DNA of 18,364 nt from an uncultured Collinsella sp. (GCA_900547025.1 UREZ01000032.1:1-18364), one strand, 5' to 3'; counted from the first letter of the stretch, positions 1 to 7,688 are shown. Numbers and translations: made by a program. Notes: generated from the sequence alone by a model not told the origin.

Positions 1-34
1 TTAAAAAATCATTGAGTACCGAATGATTTTTTAA
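1..34. repeat. Perfect 13-bp inverted repeat (hairpin)
   Basis: TTAAAAAATCATT (1-13) and AATGATTTTTTAA (22-34) are exact reverse complements around an 8-nt loop. It lies beyond the dtd terminator and could act as a terminator in either direction, because both arms carry A/T runs. Its right arm can instead pair with AAAAATCAT at 47-55 (next entry), so two mutually exclusive hairpins are possible. What lies left of the window is unknown. Confidence 0.6.
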
Positions 35-55
35 GCCCCGTCCCAGAAAAATCAT
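22..55 (-). repeat. Hairpin with conserved GGGACGGGGCTT loop, copy 1
   Basis: ATGATTTTT (23-31) pairs with AAAAATCAT (47-55). The 15-nt loop between them reads TGGGACGGGGCTTA on the minus strand. The same loop sequence recurs at 85-101 and, in diverged form, at 1320-1331, each time between arms of unrelated sequence. This points to one dispersed hairpin family. Function is unknown. Confidence 0.55.
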
Positions 56-74
56 GCCGCTGGGTTAATCGAAA

Positions 75-111
75 AAGTAGCTAAAAAAGCCCCGTCCCAA
101 ATTAGCTACTT
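75..111 (-). terminator. dtd terminator / conserved-loop hairpin, copy 2
   Basis: AAGTAGCTAA (75-84) and TTAGCTACTT (102-111) form a 10-bp stem that overlaps the dtd stop codon. The minus-strand loop is TTTGGGACGGGGCTTTT, and the stem ends in TTTTTC on the minus strand, so it can serve as an intrinsic terminator for the rdgB-dtd unit. The loop holds GCCCCGTCCCA (89-99, plus strand), identical to 35-45. Confidence 0.6.
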
Positions 112-556
112 ACAGGTTGTCGGTATCAAGGACGATGGTGAACGGACCGTCATTGACGAGGTCGACCTTCATGTCGGCGCCGAAGATGCCGTGTGCCACG
201 TGCTCGACGTCTTCGCGCACGAGCGTCAGGAAGTACTCGTAGAGCTCGTTGGCGACATCGGGCGCGCCGGCATCCGTAAACGACGGGCGGCGACCATGGC
301 GGCAGTCGGCAAACAGCGTGAACTGCGACACCACGAGCACCTCGCCGTCGACATCGGCAAGTGCCAGGTTGGTCTTGCCGTTCTCGTCCTCGTTGATACG
401 CAGCCCGCGGAGCTTGCCCCACAGCTTGTCGGCCTCGGCACGCGTATCGCCATGGCCCACACCCAGCAGCACCAGGTAGCCGCGTCCAATGCGGCCCACG
501 CACTCGCCGTCGACCGTCACGCCGGCGTTGAGCACGCGCTGCACCACCGCACGCAC
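110..556 (-). CDS. dtd: D-aminoacyl-tRNA deacylase
   Basis: The 148-residue protein has the usual length of the bacterial DTD family. These enzymes hydrolyse D-amino acids (classically D-Tyr) from mischarged tRNA in the cytosol as homodimers. The two hallmark motifs are present: SQFTL at about residues 77-81, and NDGPFT at 135-140, whose Gly-Pro is the cross-subunit Gly-cisPro element that excludes L-aminoacyl substrates. The start is a GTG, chosen because it gives the canonical N-terminus (MRAVVQRV) and has GAGGAG just upstream inside the end of rdgB. The gene begins three nucleotides after the rdgB stop, so the two are very likely co-transcribed and translationally coupled. A hairpin overlapping its stop codon probably ends the transcript. 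Identification is secure. Confidence 0.96.
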   Translation of the reverse strand: MRAVVQRVLNAGVTVDGECVGRIGRGYLVLLGVGHGDTRAEADKLWGKLRGLRINEDENGKTNLALADVDGEVLVVSQFTLFADCRHGRRPSFTDAGAPDVANELYEYFLTLVREDVEHVAHGIFGADMKVDLVNDGPFTIVLDTDNL

Positions 557-559
557 GGT

Positions 560-1201
560 CTACTCCTCGCCCGTCAGCTTGGCGGACAGATGCTCGAGCG
601 CGTGGAAACGATGGCTGATGGCGTTCTTCTCGTCCGCCGTCAGCTCGGCCATGGTCTTGCCCGGCGTGTCGACCGGCAGGAACAGCGGGTCGTAGCCAAA
701 GCCGTGATCGCCGCGGCCCTCGTGCGCGATAACGCCCTCGCAGGCGCCCTCACCATAGGTGACCAGACCATCCGTGTCGATGAGCGCGACGACACTCATA
801 AAACGCGCGGTGCGATCCTCGTCTGCCACGCCTTCCAGGTTAACGAGAAGCTTGGCGTTGTTGGCGGCATCGTCGCCATGCACGCCCGCATAGCGCGCGC
901 TATACACGCCCGGCTCGCCGTCCAGCGCGTCGACGACCAAGCCCGAATCATCGGCGATGGCCATAAGGCCCGTCTCCTCAACGGCAGCCTGCGCCTTGAT
1001 GATGGCGTTCTCCAAAAACGTCGTACCGTTTTCCTCGGGATCCTCAAAATCGCCCAGCTGGCCGAGCGCCACAAAGCGCACCTCGGGCATGACCTTGCCC
1101 AAAATGGCCTCGATCTCGGTGAGCTTATGGGCGTTGCCCGTTGCCACGACGATGGTCGCCGCCGGGTCGAGGGTGTCGATGTCAATCTTCTCAAGTGCCA
1201 T
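560..1201 (-). CDS. rdgB: Non-canonical purine NTP pyrophosphatase (RdgB/HAM1 family)
   Basis: This 213-residue protein removes dITP, ITP and XTP from the nucleotide pool by hydrolysis to the monophosphate and pyrophosphate. All family signatures are visible: TGNAHKLTEI (residues 21-30), FLENAIIKA (about 62-70), the metal/catalytic ADDSGL stretch (83-88), YSARYAG, GFGYDPLF and the C-terminal KNAISHR. About 14 extra residues precede the usual N-terminus, which is a mild extension. The ATG is preceded by AAGGAGG at good spacing. A TATAGA preceded by TG lies immediately upstream but almost touches the ribosome site, so I do not call it a promoter. The gene follows rph after a hairpin and precedes dtd by 3 nt. 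The rph-rdgB neighbourhood is a common bacterial pairing. Confidence 0.96.
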   Translation of the reverse strand: MALEKIDIDTLDPAATIVVATGNAHKLTEIEAILGKVMPEVRFVALGQLGDFEDPEENGTTFLENAIIKAQAAVEETGLMAIADDSGLVVDALDGEPGVYSARYAGVHGDDAANNAKLLVNLEGVADEDRTARFMSVVALIDTDGLVTYGEGACEGVIAHEGRGDHGFGYDPLFLPVDTPGKTMAELTADEKNAISHRFHALEHLSAKLTGEE

Positions 1202-1307
1202 GACTGGCCTCCTTGTCTCTATAGCAAGCCGCGTGAGGGGCGTTTGGGCACTTGACCTCTCCCCTCTCAGGCGATCGGACCTTTCAACGCAGCATTTCAG
1301 CAGATAA

Positions 1308-1343
1308 AACCTACCAAAATAAACCTGTCCCTTTTGGCAGGTT
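1308..1343 (-). terminator. Hairpin after rph (conserved-loop family, copy 3)
   Basis: AACCTACCAAAA (1308-1319) and TTTTGGCAGGTT (1332-1343) form a 12-bp stem with one G-U wobble when read on the minus strand. The 12-nt minus-strand loop is GGGACAGGTTTA. The hairpin overlaps the rph stop codon and is followed by TTTTATC, so attenuation or termination between rph and rdgB is possible. A shorter alternative stem, AACCTG/CAGGTT (1322-1343), also exists. The loop matches the GGGACRGG core of copies 1 and 2, although the arms are unrelated. Confidence 0.5.
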
Positions 1344-2067
1344 AGGCGATGGCTTGGCGCTGAAGCTCGATGAGCTCGGCGATACCCTTGTCGCCCAGGT
1401 CGAGCAGGGCGTTGAGGCGTTTGCGGTCAAAGGGCGCCTGCTCGCCGGTGCCCTGGAGCTCGATCATCTCGCCAGTGTCGGTGGCGACGAGGTTCATGTC
1501 GACCTCGGCATGGCTGTCCTCGGAATAATCGAGGTCAAGCAGCGTATTGCCGTCGACAACGCCCATAGAGATGGCAGCCACCTGGCCGGTAAGCGGGATG
1601 CGCTCGATCTTGCCCGCCTCGACCCACATGGCGAGGGCGTCGTGCAGCGCCACCCAGGCGCCGGTGATGCTCGCTGTACGCGTGCCGCCATCGGCCTGAA
1701 TCACATCGCAGTCGACGGTGACGGTGTACTCGCCGAGCGCCTTCATGTTGACGACGGTACGCAGGCTGCGGCCAATGAGGCGCTCGATCTCCATGGAGCG
1801 ACCCTTGCGGTTGGCGTGCTCGCGCTTGCAGCGCTTGCCGGTCGACGCCGGCAGCATGGCGTATTCCGCGGTCACCCAGCCGGCCTTAGCTCCCTTTCGC
1901 CAGCCCGGCACGCCCTCCTCGATAGTGGCGGCGCACAGCACGCGCGTGTCACCGAACTCGGCCAAACACGAGCCGTGGGCGTGCTTCATGACGCCACGGG
2001 TGAGCTTAACGGGGCGCAACTCGTTGGCGGCGCGGCCGTTGGTGCGGTTGACCTGCATGTACTCCAT
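1342..2067 (-). CDS. rph: Ribonuclease PH
   Basis: This 241-residue phosphorolytic 3'-5' exoribonuclease trims the 3' ends of tRNA precursors using phosphate and works as a hexamer. The protein shows the family's core: the FGDTRVLCAAT strand, GWVTAEYAMLP, the basic GR-x-EI-RLIGRSLR block, and DCDVIQADGGTRTASI, which contributes catalytic and phosphate-site residues. Length is typical. The ATG has AAAGGAT upstream. Translation could also begin at the fourth codon (Met4, MQVNRTNGR) with little effect. It lies 54 nt after murI on the same strand, so murI and rph may share a transcript, and a hairpin overlaps its stop. Identification is secure. Confidence 0.96.
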   Translation of the reverse strand: MEYMQVNRTNGRAANELRPVKLTRGVMKHAHGSCLAEFGDTRVLCAATIEEGVPGWRKGAKAGWVTAEYAMLPASTGKRCKREHANRKGRSMEIERLIGRSLRTVVNMKALGEYTVTVDCDVIQADGGTRTASITGAWVALHDALAMWVEAGKIERIPLTGQVAAISMGVVDGNTLLDLDYSEDSHAEVDMNLVATDTGEMIELQGTGEQAPFDRKRLNALLDLGDKGIAELIELQRQAIA

Positions 2068-2121
2068 AGAAATATCCTTTCGGCAAAAGATGTGGCGAAG
2101 GCTTTGGCGGCTGCCTTACAT

Positions 2122-3006
2122 CTATTTCAGCTCATCGATATCGATATGTTCGATGCTCTTGAGCGGCTGACCAAAGATAAAGCTGCCCGCCACCGCAAAC
2201 TCGGCAATATTATCGGCCGTCGTTGCAAAACGATGTTGCGGCTCGGCTGCGTCGCCCGCCAGCTGCTCGCGGCGCGTGAGGATATCGGTCAGCTCGCGCG
2301 TGGTCTCCTCGGCGGAACTCACGACGCGCACCCCAGGCCCCAGCGCATGGCGGATAGGTCCCACCAACAGCGGGAAATGCGTACAGCCAAGCACCACGGT
2401 ATCGATACCGTGGTCGCGCAGCGGCTCAACCGTGGCACCCACCAGCGCACGCACGGCAGGCGTATCGAAGATGTCCTCGTTCTCAAGCCACTGTTCCTGC
2501 AGGTGTGCACCCGAGGCGAGCTCGTGTTCGACAACCTCGACAAAGCTCGAGGCAGGACAGCCATACACATCGACACCAGCATCCAAATCCTGAATGGCGC
2601 GCGTGTAGGCGCCCGAGCGAATAGTGAGGTTGGTGGCGAGCACGCCCACGCGACGCGTACGCGTGCTGTTGATTGCCGCACGGGCACCCGGCGCGATCAC
2701 ACCGATCACGGGAACGTCGAGCACCTGCTGGGCCAGACGCAAGGCCGCAGCGGTCGCCGTGTTGCAGGCGATGACCATAATCTTGACGTCGTGCTTCGAA
2801 AGCCAACGACCCGCCTGCAACGCAAACGAGCGCACTTCATCCTCGGTGCGCGTGCCGTAGGGGCAGCGCTTGGTGTCGCCAAAGTAGTAGACGGACTCGT
2901 GCGGCAGCGCCGTCGCGATGGCGCGCGCAACCGTCAGACCGCCCAAACCAGAATCGAACACGCCAATCGGGCGCGTGTCACCTGCCGAATTCTCGATATC
3001 GGACAT
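2122..3006 (-). CDS. murI: Glutamate racemase
   Basis: The protein has 294 residues and interconverts L- and D-glutamate without cofactors, supplying D-Glu for peptidoglycan precursors in the cytosol. The N-terminus carries GVFDSGLGGLTV, with the catalytic-site Asp-Ser. The two catalytic cysteines are at residue 81 (VIACNTATA) and residue 208 (VLGCTHFPLL). YFGDTKRCPYG is the conserved substrate-binding stretch. Length is slightly above the roughly 265-residue norm because of a C-terminal tail. The ATG is preceded by GGTGAGGT. It sits between a HAD hydrolase gene (51 nt upstream) and rph (54 nt downstream), with murE at the head of the same strand block, consistent with cell-wall precursor synthesis. 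Confidence 0.96.
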   Translation of the reverse strand: MSDIENSAGDTRPIGVFDSGLGGLTVARAIATALPHESVYYFGDTKRCPYGTRTEDEVRSFALQAGRWLSKHDVKIMVIACNTATAAALRLAQQVLDVPVIGVIAPGARAAINSTRTRRVGVLATNLTIRSGAYTRAIQDLDAGVDVYGCPASSFVEVVEHELASGAHLQEQWLENEDIFDTPAVRALVGATVEPLRDHGIDTVVLGCTHFPLLVGPIRHALGPGVRVVSSAEETTRELTDILTRREQLAGDAAEPQHRFATTADNIAEFAVAGSFIFGQPLKSIEHIDIDELK

Positions 3007-3057
3007 TACCTCACCAGTCTCTCTCGAAAAGACATGTCCAAGTGCGGCGACGCCGCG

Positions 3058-3969
3058 CTACGAACGCGCCGCGACCAGCAGCTCTGCCGTCGCCGCCCAA
3101 CCATCGACAATTTTGCCGCGCGTAACGAAAGCGTTCTCGCAAGCAGCCAGGAACTCGGGCGCGCCGGCGCTCGTCAGGCCATTCTCGACCAGACAGAACG
3201 TGCCCACGTGATCGGCCATGTAGAAGTCGGACTCGGAGTCGCCGAGCGCCAACGTCTCCTCGCGCTCGATCCCCAGGTGCTCGCAGAAGCGCGCAATGGC
3301 GACGCCTTTGTTGAGGCCCGCGGGATTGATGTTGAATGCGCGGCCGTCCTCGACGCGATCGAGCTCGAGCGTCGTCGGCTTGGACAGGTGAGTCAGATGG
3401 CCGTTGCAAGCCCAGATCAGACCGCAGCCGGCCTCGTCCAGGATGGCCTGAACCTCATCGTCGGGCACATCGCCGCGCATGCCGACGGTGACCTCACGGT
3501 ATTTGTAGCCGGTCGACATGTCGTTGTGATACTCGATCTTGTGCGGCCAGCGGGCGAGGATCTTCTCGCACACGCCGGCCTGCTCGATCACCTGGTGCGG
3601 CGTGAGGCCGCAAGAGGAGTCGTAGGGCATGTCGCCGGTCAGATACTCCCAATCGTTGGCTTTGAGGTCGTACATGACCAGGCCGCCCATCTCGCCGATG
3701 TAGGAGTTGAGACCGAGCACGCGCGCGTCCTCGTGGATCATGGTACGGTTGCGGCCCGAGGTGGGAACCACCTGAATACCAGCGCGAGCGAGCGCCACGA
3801 CGGCCTCGACGAGTTTGGTCGAGGGGTTGCCGTCGTTGTCGCGTAGCACGCACGAGCCGGGTGCGAGCATCGTGGCATCCAGGTCGGTAAAGACGTACTT
3901 GACCTTGGCCAAGCGCTCGCGCATCTCGCCCGAAAGCTCGGCAACGGTCGGCAGGGTGTTGTGGGACAT
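3058..3969 (-). CDS. HAD-superfamily hydrolase (Cof / phosphoglycerate-phosphatase-like)
   Basis: This is a soluble 303-residue HAD phosphatase with a large cap. Motif I is FTDLDATM (Asp29 nucleophile, Asp31 acid/base), motif II is PTSGRN (Thr70/Ser71), motif III is GLNKGVAI (Lys221), and motif IV is ALGDSESDF (243-249). The cap sits between motifs II and III, as in the class IIB Cof/SPP/MPGP group. The substrate cannot be read from sequence. I chose the ATG at 3969 because GGAG lies six nucleotides ahead of it. The upstream in-frame ATG at 4011 lacks a ribosome site. The gene sits between murE and murI on the same strand, which hints at a sugar-phosphate or wall-precursor role but proves nothing. 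Confidence 0.85.
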   Translation of the reverse strand: MSHNTLPTVAELSGEMRERLAKVKYVFTDLDATMLAPGSCVLRDNDGNPSTKLVEAVVALARAGIQVVPTSGRNRTMIHEDARVLGLNSYIGEMGGLVMYDLKANDWEYLTGDMPYDSSCGLTPHQVIEQAGVCEKILARWPHKIEYHNDMSTGYKYREVTVGMRGDVPDDEVQAILDEAGCGLIWACNGHLTHLSKPTTLELDRVEDGRAFNINPAGLNKGVAIARFCEHLGIEREETLALGDSESDFYMADHVGTFCLVENGLTSAGAPEFLAACENAFVTRGKIVDGWAATAELLVAARS

Positions 3970-4076
3970 GGTTACTCCGTTTACGTAGAAGGGTTTGGAC
4001 TTGGACGGCATGTTTTGATTGAGGGAACACGCTTATGGCGACAGCGCACTCAGGGCGCCGCCGCCATCATGGTTCA

Positions 4077-5639
4077 TTAGTCAAACTGGGTAACATCGAT
4101 CAGGCGATTGGCCAACGAAAGGTCGCTCTCGATGGGCACGAACTCGTCGCCCACGTGCATGAGCTCTTCGTCACCCTTTGCCAGCAGCAAGACAATGGTG
4201 GGAGCATCGGGGTTGACGTACTCCTCGCGCGCCGCCTTGAACGCCGCATGCACAGCGGCTTCGCGGTCGAGGATGATCTTGTTCGGCGTATCGTCGGGAA
4301 CATGCTCGGCAAGCTCGCGACAGACCTTCATCGGGTCCTCGTGAGCTGGATCCTCGTTGGCAAAGATCATCAGGTCGGAATACGGTGCGGCCTCGCGCGG
4401 AAGCTGCTCGCGGCGCTCCTGCGCCTTGCCGCCGGCAGCGCCAAACAGCGCAATGACGGGGCTAGCGGGAAACGCGCGCTTCACCGACGAGAAAAGCGAA
4501 CGGAACGAAAGCTGGTTGTGCGCATAGTCGACGACGCAGATCACGCGGCCGTCCTTCGACTCCACGACCTCCATACGGCCCGGCACACGCAGTTTGGAGA
4601 GGCCCTTCTTGATAGCCTCGATACCGATGCCGATCTCGCGCGCAGCGGCGATAGCGACCAGCGCGTTTTCCACGTTAAAGTCGCCCGCGATGCCCAGCAG
4701 GACCTTCTCCCCCGTCTCGGACTCGTCGGCACACAGGCCATGCAAGTTGAACTCGATGCTAAAGCCGACCATGCGTACGTCGCTTGCCCACAGGCTCGCC
4801 TCGGGATGCTCGACCCCAACGGTCACCAAGCGATCGGCCGTCGACGCTGCCTCTAGCACACGGTCAACCTCTTCGGTGCCTAGATTCACCACGGCGGTCT
4901 TTGCCTGGTCAAAGATCCTGAGTTTGCTCTCAAAATAATCCTCAAACGTGGGGTGTTCGATCGGCGAGATGTGGTCGCGGCCGATGTTGAGGAAGCACGC
5001 CACGTCAAACGGCAGATTCTCGACGCGTTGGTACTTGAGCGCCTGGCTCGAAACCTCCATGACCATGGACTGGCGACCGGACGTGCGGCAGTTGGCGATA
5101 TGGCGCCAGACCTCGGGGGCCTCGGGCGTAGTATTGGTGCTCTCGTAGCACTCGATGCCATCGTCGGTACTCACCGAGCCGATCATGCCGCAGGACTCGC
5201 CCGCCGCTTTGATAATCGACTGGAGCATAAAAGCGGCCGTGGTCTTTCCCTTGGTACCGGTGATACCCACGATCTTGACGTCGTGGTCGGGACGGTCGTA
5301 GACCTCCGGCGGCAACAGGGCCATGGCCGTGCGAACACTATCAACAACCAGCATCGCAGCACCGCTCTCCTGCGCCAGCGGCTCCAGAGACTCGACCAGC
5401 GACTCCTCGCACACAAATGCGACGGCGCCCGCATCGAGCGCCATGCTCAAAAACGCGGGCTTAAAGGCAGCACCTTTGCAAAAGAATACGTCACCTGCCG
5501 AGACCGCGCGCGAATCAAACGAGCAGCCGGTCACGGCACGCTCGTCAACCTGCTCTGATGAGCGCAGCTCGCCGCACACATCGAGAAGCTTGGCAAGCGT
5601 ATCGACCGTGGTCACGGTCGCGGAATCCGAATGGTGCAT
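4077..5639 (-). CDS. murE: UDP-MurNAc-tripeptide synthetase (MurE-type Mur ligase), probably Lys/Orn-adding
   Basis: This 520-residue ATP-dependent ligase adds the third residue, a diamino acid, to UDP-MurNAc-L-Ala-D-Glu in the cytosol. Domains run N-terminal UDP-binding (1-110), central ATPase with GTKGKTT (128-134), NIGRDHISPIEHP and the carbamylated lysine in YFESKL (Lys239), then a C-terminal domain from about 350 with DYAHNQ. The substrate-selecting loop reads ANEDPAHEDP (427-436). Diaminopimelate-adding enzymes have DNPR at this place, and here the aligned four residues are EDPA (429-432), with the DAP-contacting Arg replaced by Ala. I therefore infer an L-lysine- or L-ornithine-type ligase. 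The ATG is preceded by AAAGGTGAAAG. Downstream on the same strand are the HAD hydrolase and murI. Confidence 0.92.
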   Translation of the reverse strand: MHHSDSATVTTVDTLAKLLDVCGELRSSEQVDERAVTGCSFDSRAVSAGDVFFCKGAAFKPAFLSMALDAGAVAFVCEESLVESLEPLAQESGAAMLVVDSVRTAMALLPPEVYDRPDHDVKIVGITGTKGKTTAAFMLQSIIKAAGESCGMIGSVSTDDGIECYESTNTTPEAPEVWRHIANCRTSGRQSMVMEVSSQALKYQRVENLPFDVACFLNIGRDHISPIEHPTFEDYFESKLRIFDQAKTAVVNLGTEEVDRVLEAASTADRLVTVGVEHPEASLWASDVRMVGFSIEFNLHGLCADESETGEKVLLGIAGDFNVENALVAIAAAREIGIGIEAIKKGLSKLRVPGRMEVVESKDGRVICVVDYAHNQLSFRSLFSSVKRAFPASPVIALFGAAGGKAQERREQLPREAAPYSDLMIFANEDPAHEDPMKVCRELAEHVPDDTPNKIILDREAAVHAAFKAAREEYVNPDAPTIVLLLAKGDEELMHVGDEFVPIESDLSLANRLIDVTQFD

Positions 5640-5653
5640 CTTTCACCTTTCTC

Positions 5654-5681
5654 AGCCATTTGGCAGGGACGGTTTTATAGT
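5654..5681 (+). repeat. Possible decayed conserved-loop element
   Basis: GGGACGGTTTTA (5666-5677, plus strand) resembles the GGGACAGGTTTA loop at 1320-1331. It sits in the murE-asnB intergenic gap beside GCCATTTGGC (5655-5664), a small palindrome. No long flanking arms are visible, so this is either a worn copy or chance. Confidence 0.25.
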
Positions 5682-5696
5682 AACTGAAACGCACCC

Positions 5697-5725
5697 ACGC
5701 AAAAACGGCTCCCGGAGGAGCCGTT
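5697..5725 (-). terminator. asnB intrinsic terminator
   Basis: AACGGCTCC (5704-5712) and GGAGCCGTT (5717-5725) form a perfect 9-bp GC-rich stem with a 4-nt loop. On the minus strand the stem runs straight into TTTTTGCG. It begins about 25 nt after the asnB stop codon and is a textbook Rho-independent terminator, separating asnB from murE. Confidence 0.92.
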
Positions 5726-5750
5726 ACGCGCAGGCGTTCGTAAGCCGAGG

Positions 5751-7631
5751 CTAGGCAGCCTGAACAGCGGGCTGGTCCTCGTCGATAAAGAAGCGCTTGT
5801 ACCACACCAGGAACACGAGCGGCGTATAGATCTTGCGCTGGAAATCGCCCTTGCCCGCAAAGTGCAGATCGAGCAGGTGCATGAGCTCATCGGTATCGAA
5901 GAACTCGCTTGCCCACGGCGCGGTGAAGTACTCCTTGACATAGTCGTACCACTTTTGCTCGCGCAGCCAGTAGACAATCGGCACCGGGAAGCCCACCTTG
6001 GGACGGGTGGCCCACTCATCGGGCAGCGACTTGTTGGCAGCGTGGCGGAGTACCTGTTTGTTGCCGTTCTCGTTGATGCGGTAGCGGTCGGGAATGTGCT
6101 CGGCGAACTCCATGACTTTGCGGTCCAGGAAGGGCACGCGCAGCTCCAGCGAGTGCGCCATGCACATCTTGTCGGCCTTGAGCAGAATGTCGCCCGGGAG
6201 CCACATGTTCATGTCCAGGTACTGCTTCTTGACCAGCTCGGGCTGACCCTTCACGCGCGCGTAGATGGGAGCGGCAAGCTCGAAGGCGCCGTCGCCGGTG
6301 TTGTACTCGGGCTTGAGCACGCCGTCGACCTCGCGCTCCGGCCATACCAGAGCCTGTCCCAGGAACGACTTCTCGGGGATCTCGGCACCCTTGACCAGGA
6401 AGTTATGTCCCTTGAAGTACGGCATATGCAGCGCCAGGTTACCGAGCGCGCGACGGATGGGCAGCGGCACCATCTTTTTGTACTTGCGCACCGGGACCGT
6501 GTCCTCGTAGTAGGCGTAGCCGCCAAAGAGCTCGTCGGCGCCTTCGCCCGAAAGCACGACGGTGACGTCCTTGCGGGCCATCTCGGCCAAGAACCACAGC
6601 GGCACGGAAGACAGGTTGGACTGCGGCTCGTCCATGTGATACTGGATGTCCTCGAGAGCACCGAAAAACTCGTCGGCGGTAATCATCTTGCGAACGTTCT
6701 CGACGCCGAGCTTATCGGAAAGCTCCTTGGCGTAGTTGGTCTCGTTGAAGTTCTTGTAGTCAAAGCCCACCGAGAAGGTCTTGTCGGGCATGAGGCAAGC
6801 GGCGATGTAGCTGGAGTCGACGCCACCGGAGAGGAACGACGCGACCTTGACGTCGGCGATGCGATGGGCCTCGACGCTCTCGTGCACGACCTCGTCCAGC
6901 TCGTCGACATACTCCTCGAACGGCTTCTCGACGGCAGAGTAATCGCAATCCCAGTAGCGCTCGATGTTCATCTTGCCGGTCGGGATATCGACGGTAAAGT
7001 AGTGCGCCGGCGGCAGCTTGTAGACACCCTCGAAGAAGGTCTCCTCGGTTGCCGAATACTGCAGCGTCATGTACGGACGCAGGGCCTTTTTGTTGACCGC
7101 CTTGTGGAAGTGCGGGTAGTCCAGGAAGCTCTTGATCTCGGAGCCAAAGAGCACGCCCGGAGCGCCGTCGCCCGCATCGGCCATGGGATAGTAGTAAAGC
7201 GGCTTGATGCCAAAGATGTCACGGGCGCCAAAAAGCTTGTTCTTCTTTTTGTCCCAGATGACGAAGGCGTACATACCGCGCAGGCGATCGAGGACAGCCT
7301 CGCCCCACTCCTCGTAGCCGTGCAGGAGGCTCTCGGTGTCGGCGCCGCAATGGAACTTGTAGCCCTTGGCTTCGAGCTCGGAACGGAGTTCTTGGAAGTT
7401 GTAGATCTCACCGTTGAAGACAATGACGACGCTGCCGTCCTCATTGGCCATGGGCTGAGCGCCGGCCTCGGTCAGGTCGAGGATCGACAAGCGGCGGAAG
7501 CCGAGGGCAACGCGGCCGTCGATAAACTGACCGCCCATGTCGGGACCGCGATGGACGATGCGGTCCATCATCTTGGTGAGCACCTCGGATTGGTTATCCG
7601 TCCCACCGACAAAACCGACAAAACCGCACAT
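5751..7631 (-). CDS. asnB: Asparagine synthase (glutamine-hydrolysing)
   Basis: This 626-residue class II amidotransferase makes asparagine from aspartate, ATP and glutamine. The N-terminal glutaminase domain begins MCGFVGF, with Cys2 as nucleophile after Met removal, and contains RGPD (28-31), FNGEIYN (72-78) and GADTE (96-100). The C-terminal synthetase domain starts near residue 240, with the ATP pyrophosphatase loop SGGVDSS at 268-274, LSGEGADELFGGY further on, and LELRVPFLD near the C-terminus. Length fits the AsnB/AsnO type. The gene is monocistronic: it has a terminator downstream, and the tRNA-Val gene lies divergently upstream. Related proteins make amidated wall or capsule components, but nothing here suggests that. 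Identification is secure. Confidence 0.95.
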   Translation of the reverse strand: MCGFVGFVGGTDNQSEVLTKMMDRIVHRGPDMGGQFIDGRVALGFRRLSILDLTEAGAQPMANEDGSVVIVFNGEIYNFQELRSELEAKGYKFHCGADTESLLHGYEEWGEAVLDRLRGMYAFVIWDKKKNKLFGARDIFGIKPLYYYPMADAGDGAPGVLFGSEIKSFLDYPHFHKAVNKKALRPYMTLQYSATEETFFEGVYKLPPAHYFTVDIPTGKMNIERYWDCDYSAVEKPFEEYVDELDEVVHESVEAHRIADVKVASFLSGGVDSSYIAACLMPDKTFSVGFDYKNFNETNYAKELSDKLGVENVRKMITADEFFGALEDIQYHMDEPQSNLSSVPLWFLAEMARKDVTVVLSGEGADELFGGYAYYEDTVPVRKYKKMVPLPIRRALGNLALHMPYFKGHNFLVKGAEIPEKSFLGQALVWPEREVDGVLKPEYNTGDGAFELAAPIYARVKGQPELVKKQYLDMNMWLPGDILLKADKMCMAHSLELRVPFLDRKVMEFAEHIPDRYRINENGNKQVLRHAANKSLPDEWATRPKVGFPVPIVYWLREQKWYDYVKEYFTAPWASEFFDTDELMHLLDLHFAGKGDFQRKIYTPLVFLVWYKRFFIDEDQPAVQAA

Positions 7632-7682
7632 ATACTATCCCCTCTGCTGTTGCTGGGCATCAAATCGAATCAGTAGCTTTTG

Positions 7683-7688
7683 AGTATA
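7683..7688 (-). promoter_or_regulatory. Possible -10 element for asnB
   Basis: TATACT on the minus strand lies 52 nt before the asnB ATG. No convincing -35 hexamer lies 16-18 bp upstream, so the call rests on the -10 match and position only. Confidence 0.35.

Noticed and set aside
1252..3846. An 864-codon open frame on the plus strand, antisense to rph, murI and the HAD gene
   Set aside because: It spans several well-identified minus-strand genes and their intergenic gaps, has no recognisable domain or ribosome site, and is what GC-rich codon usage produces on the opposite strand.
4012..4076. A hairpin (GGCG/CGCC with GCGC pairs) downstream of murE as a terminator
   Set aside because: The stem is interrupted and no U-tract follows. 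The neighbouring genes are likely co-transcribed.
5999..6013. GGGACGGGTGG in asnB and GGGACAGGGTTTA in argJ as further copies of the conserved loop
   Set aside because: Both lie in conserved coding sequence without complementary flanking arms, so they are chance matches.
5862..7676. A 604-codon plus-strand open frame antisense to asnB
   Set aside because: It mirrors asnB almost exactly and shows no independent protein features.
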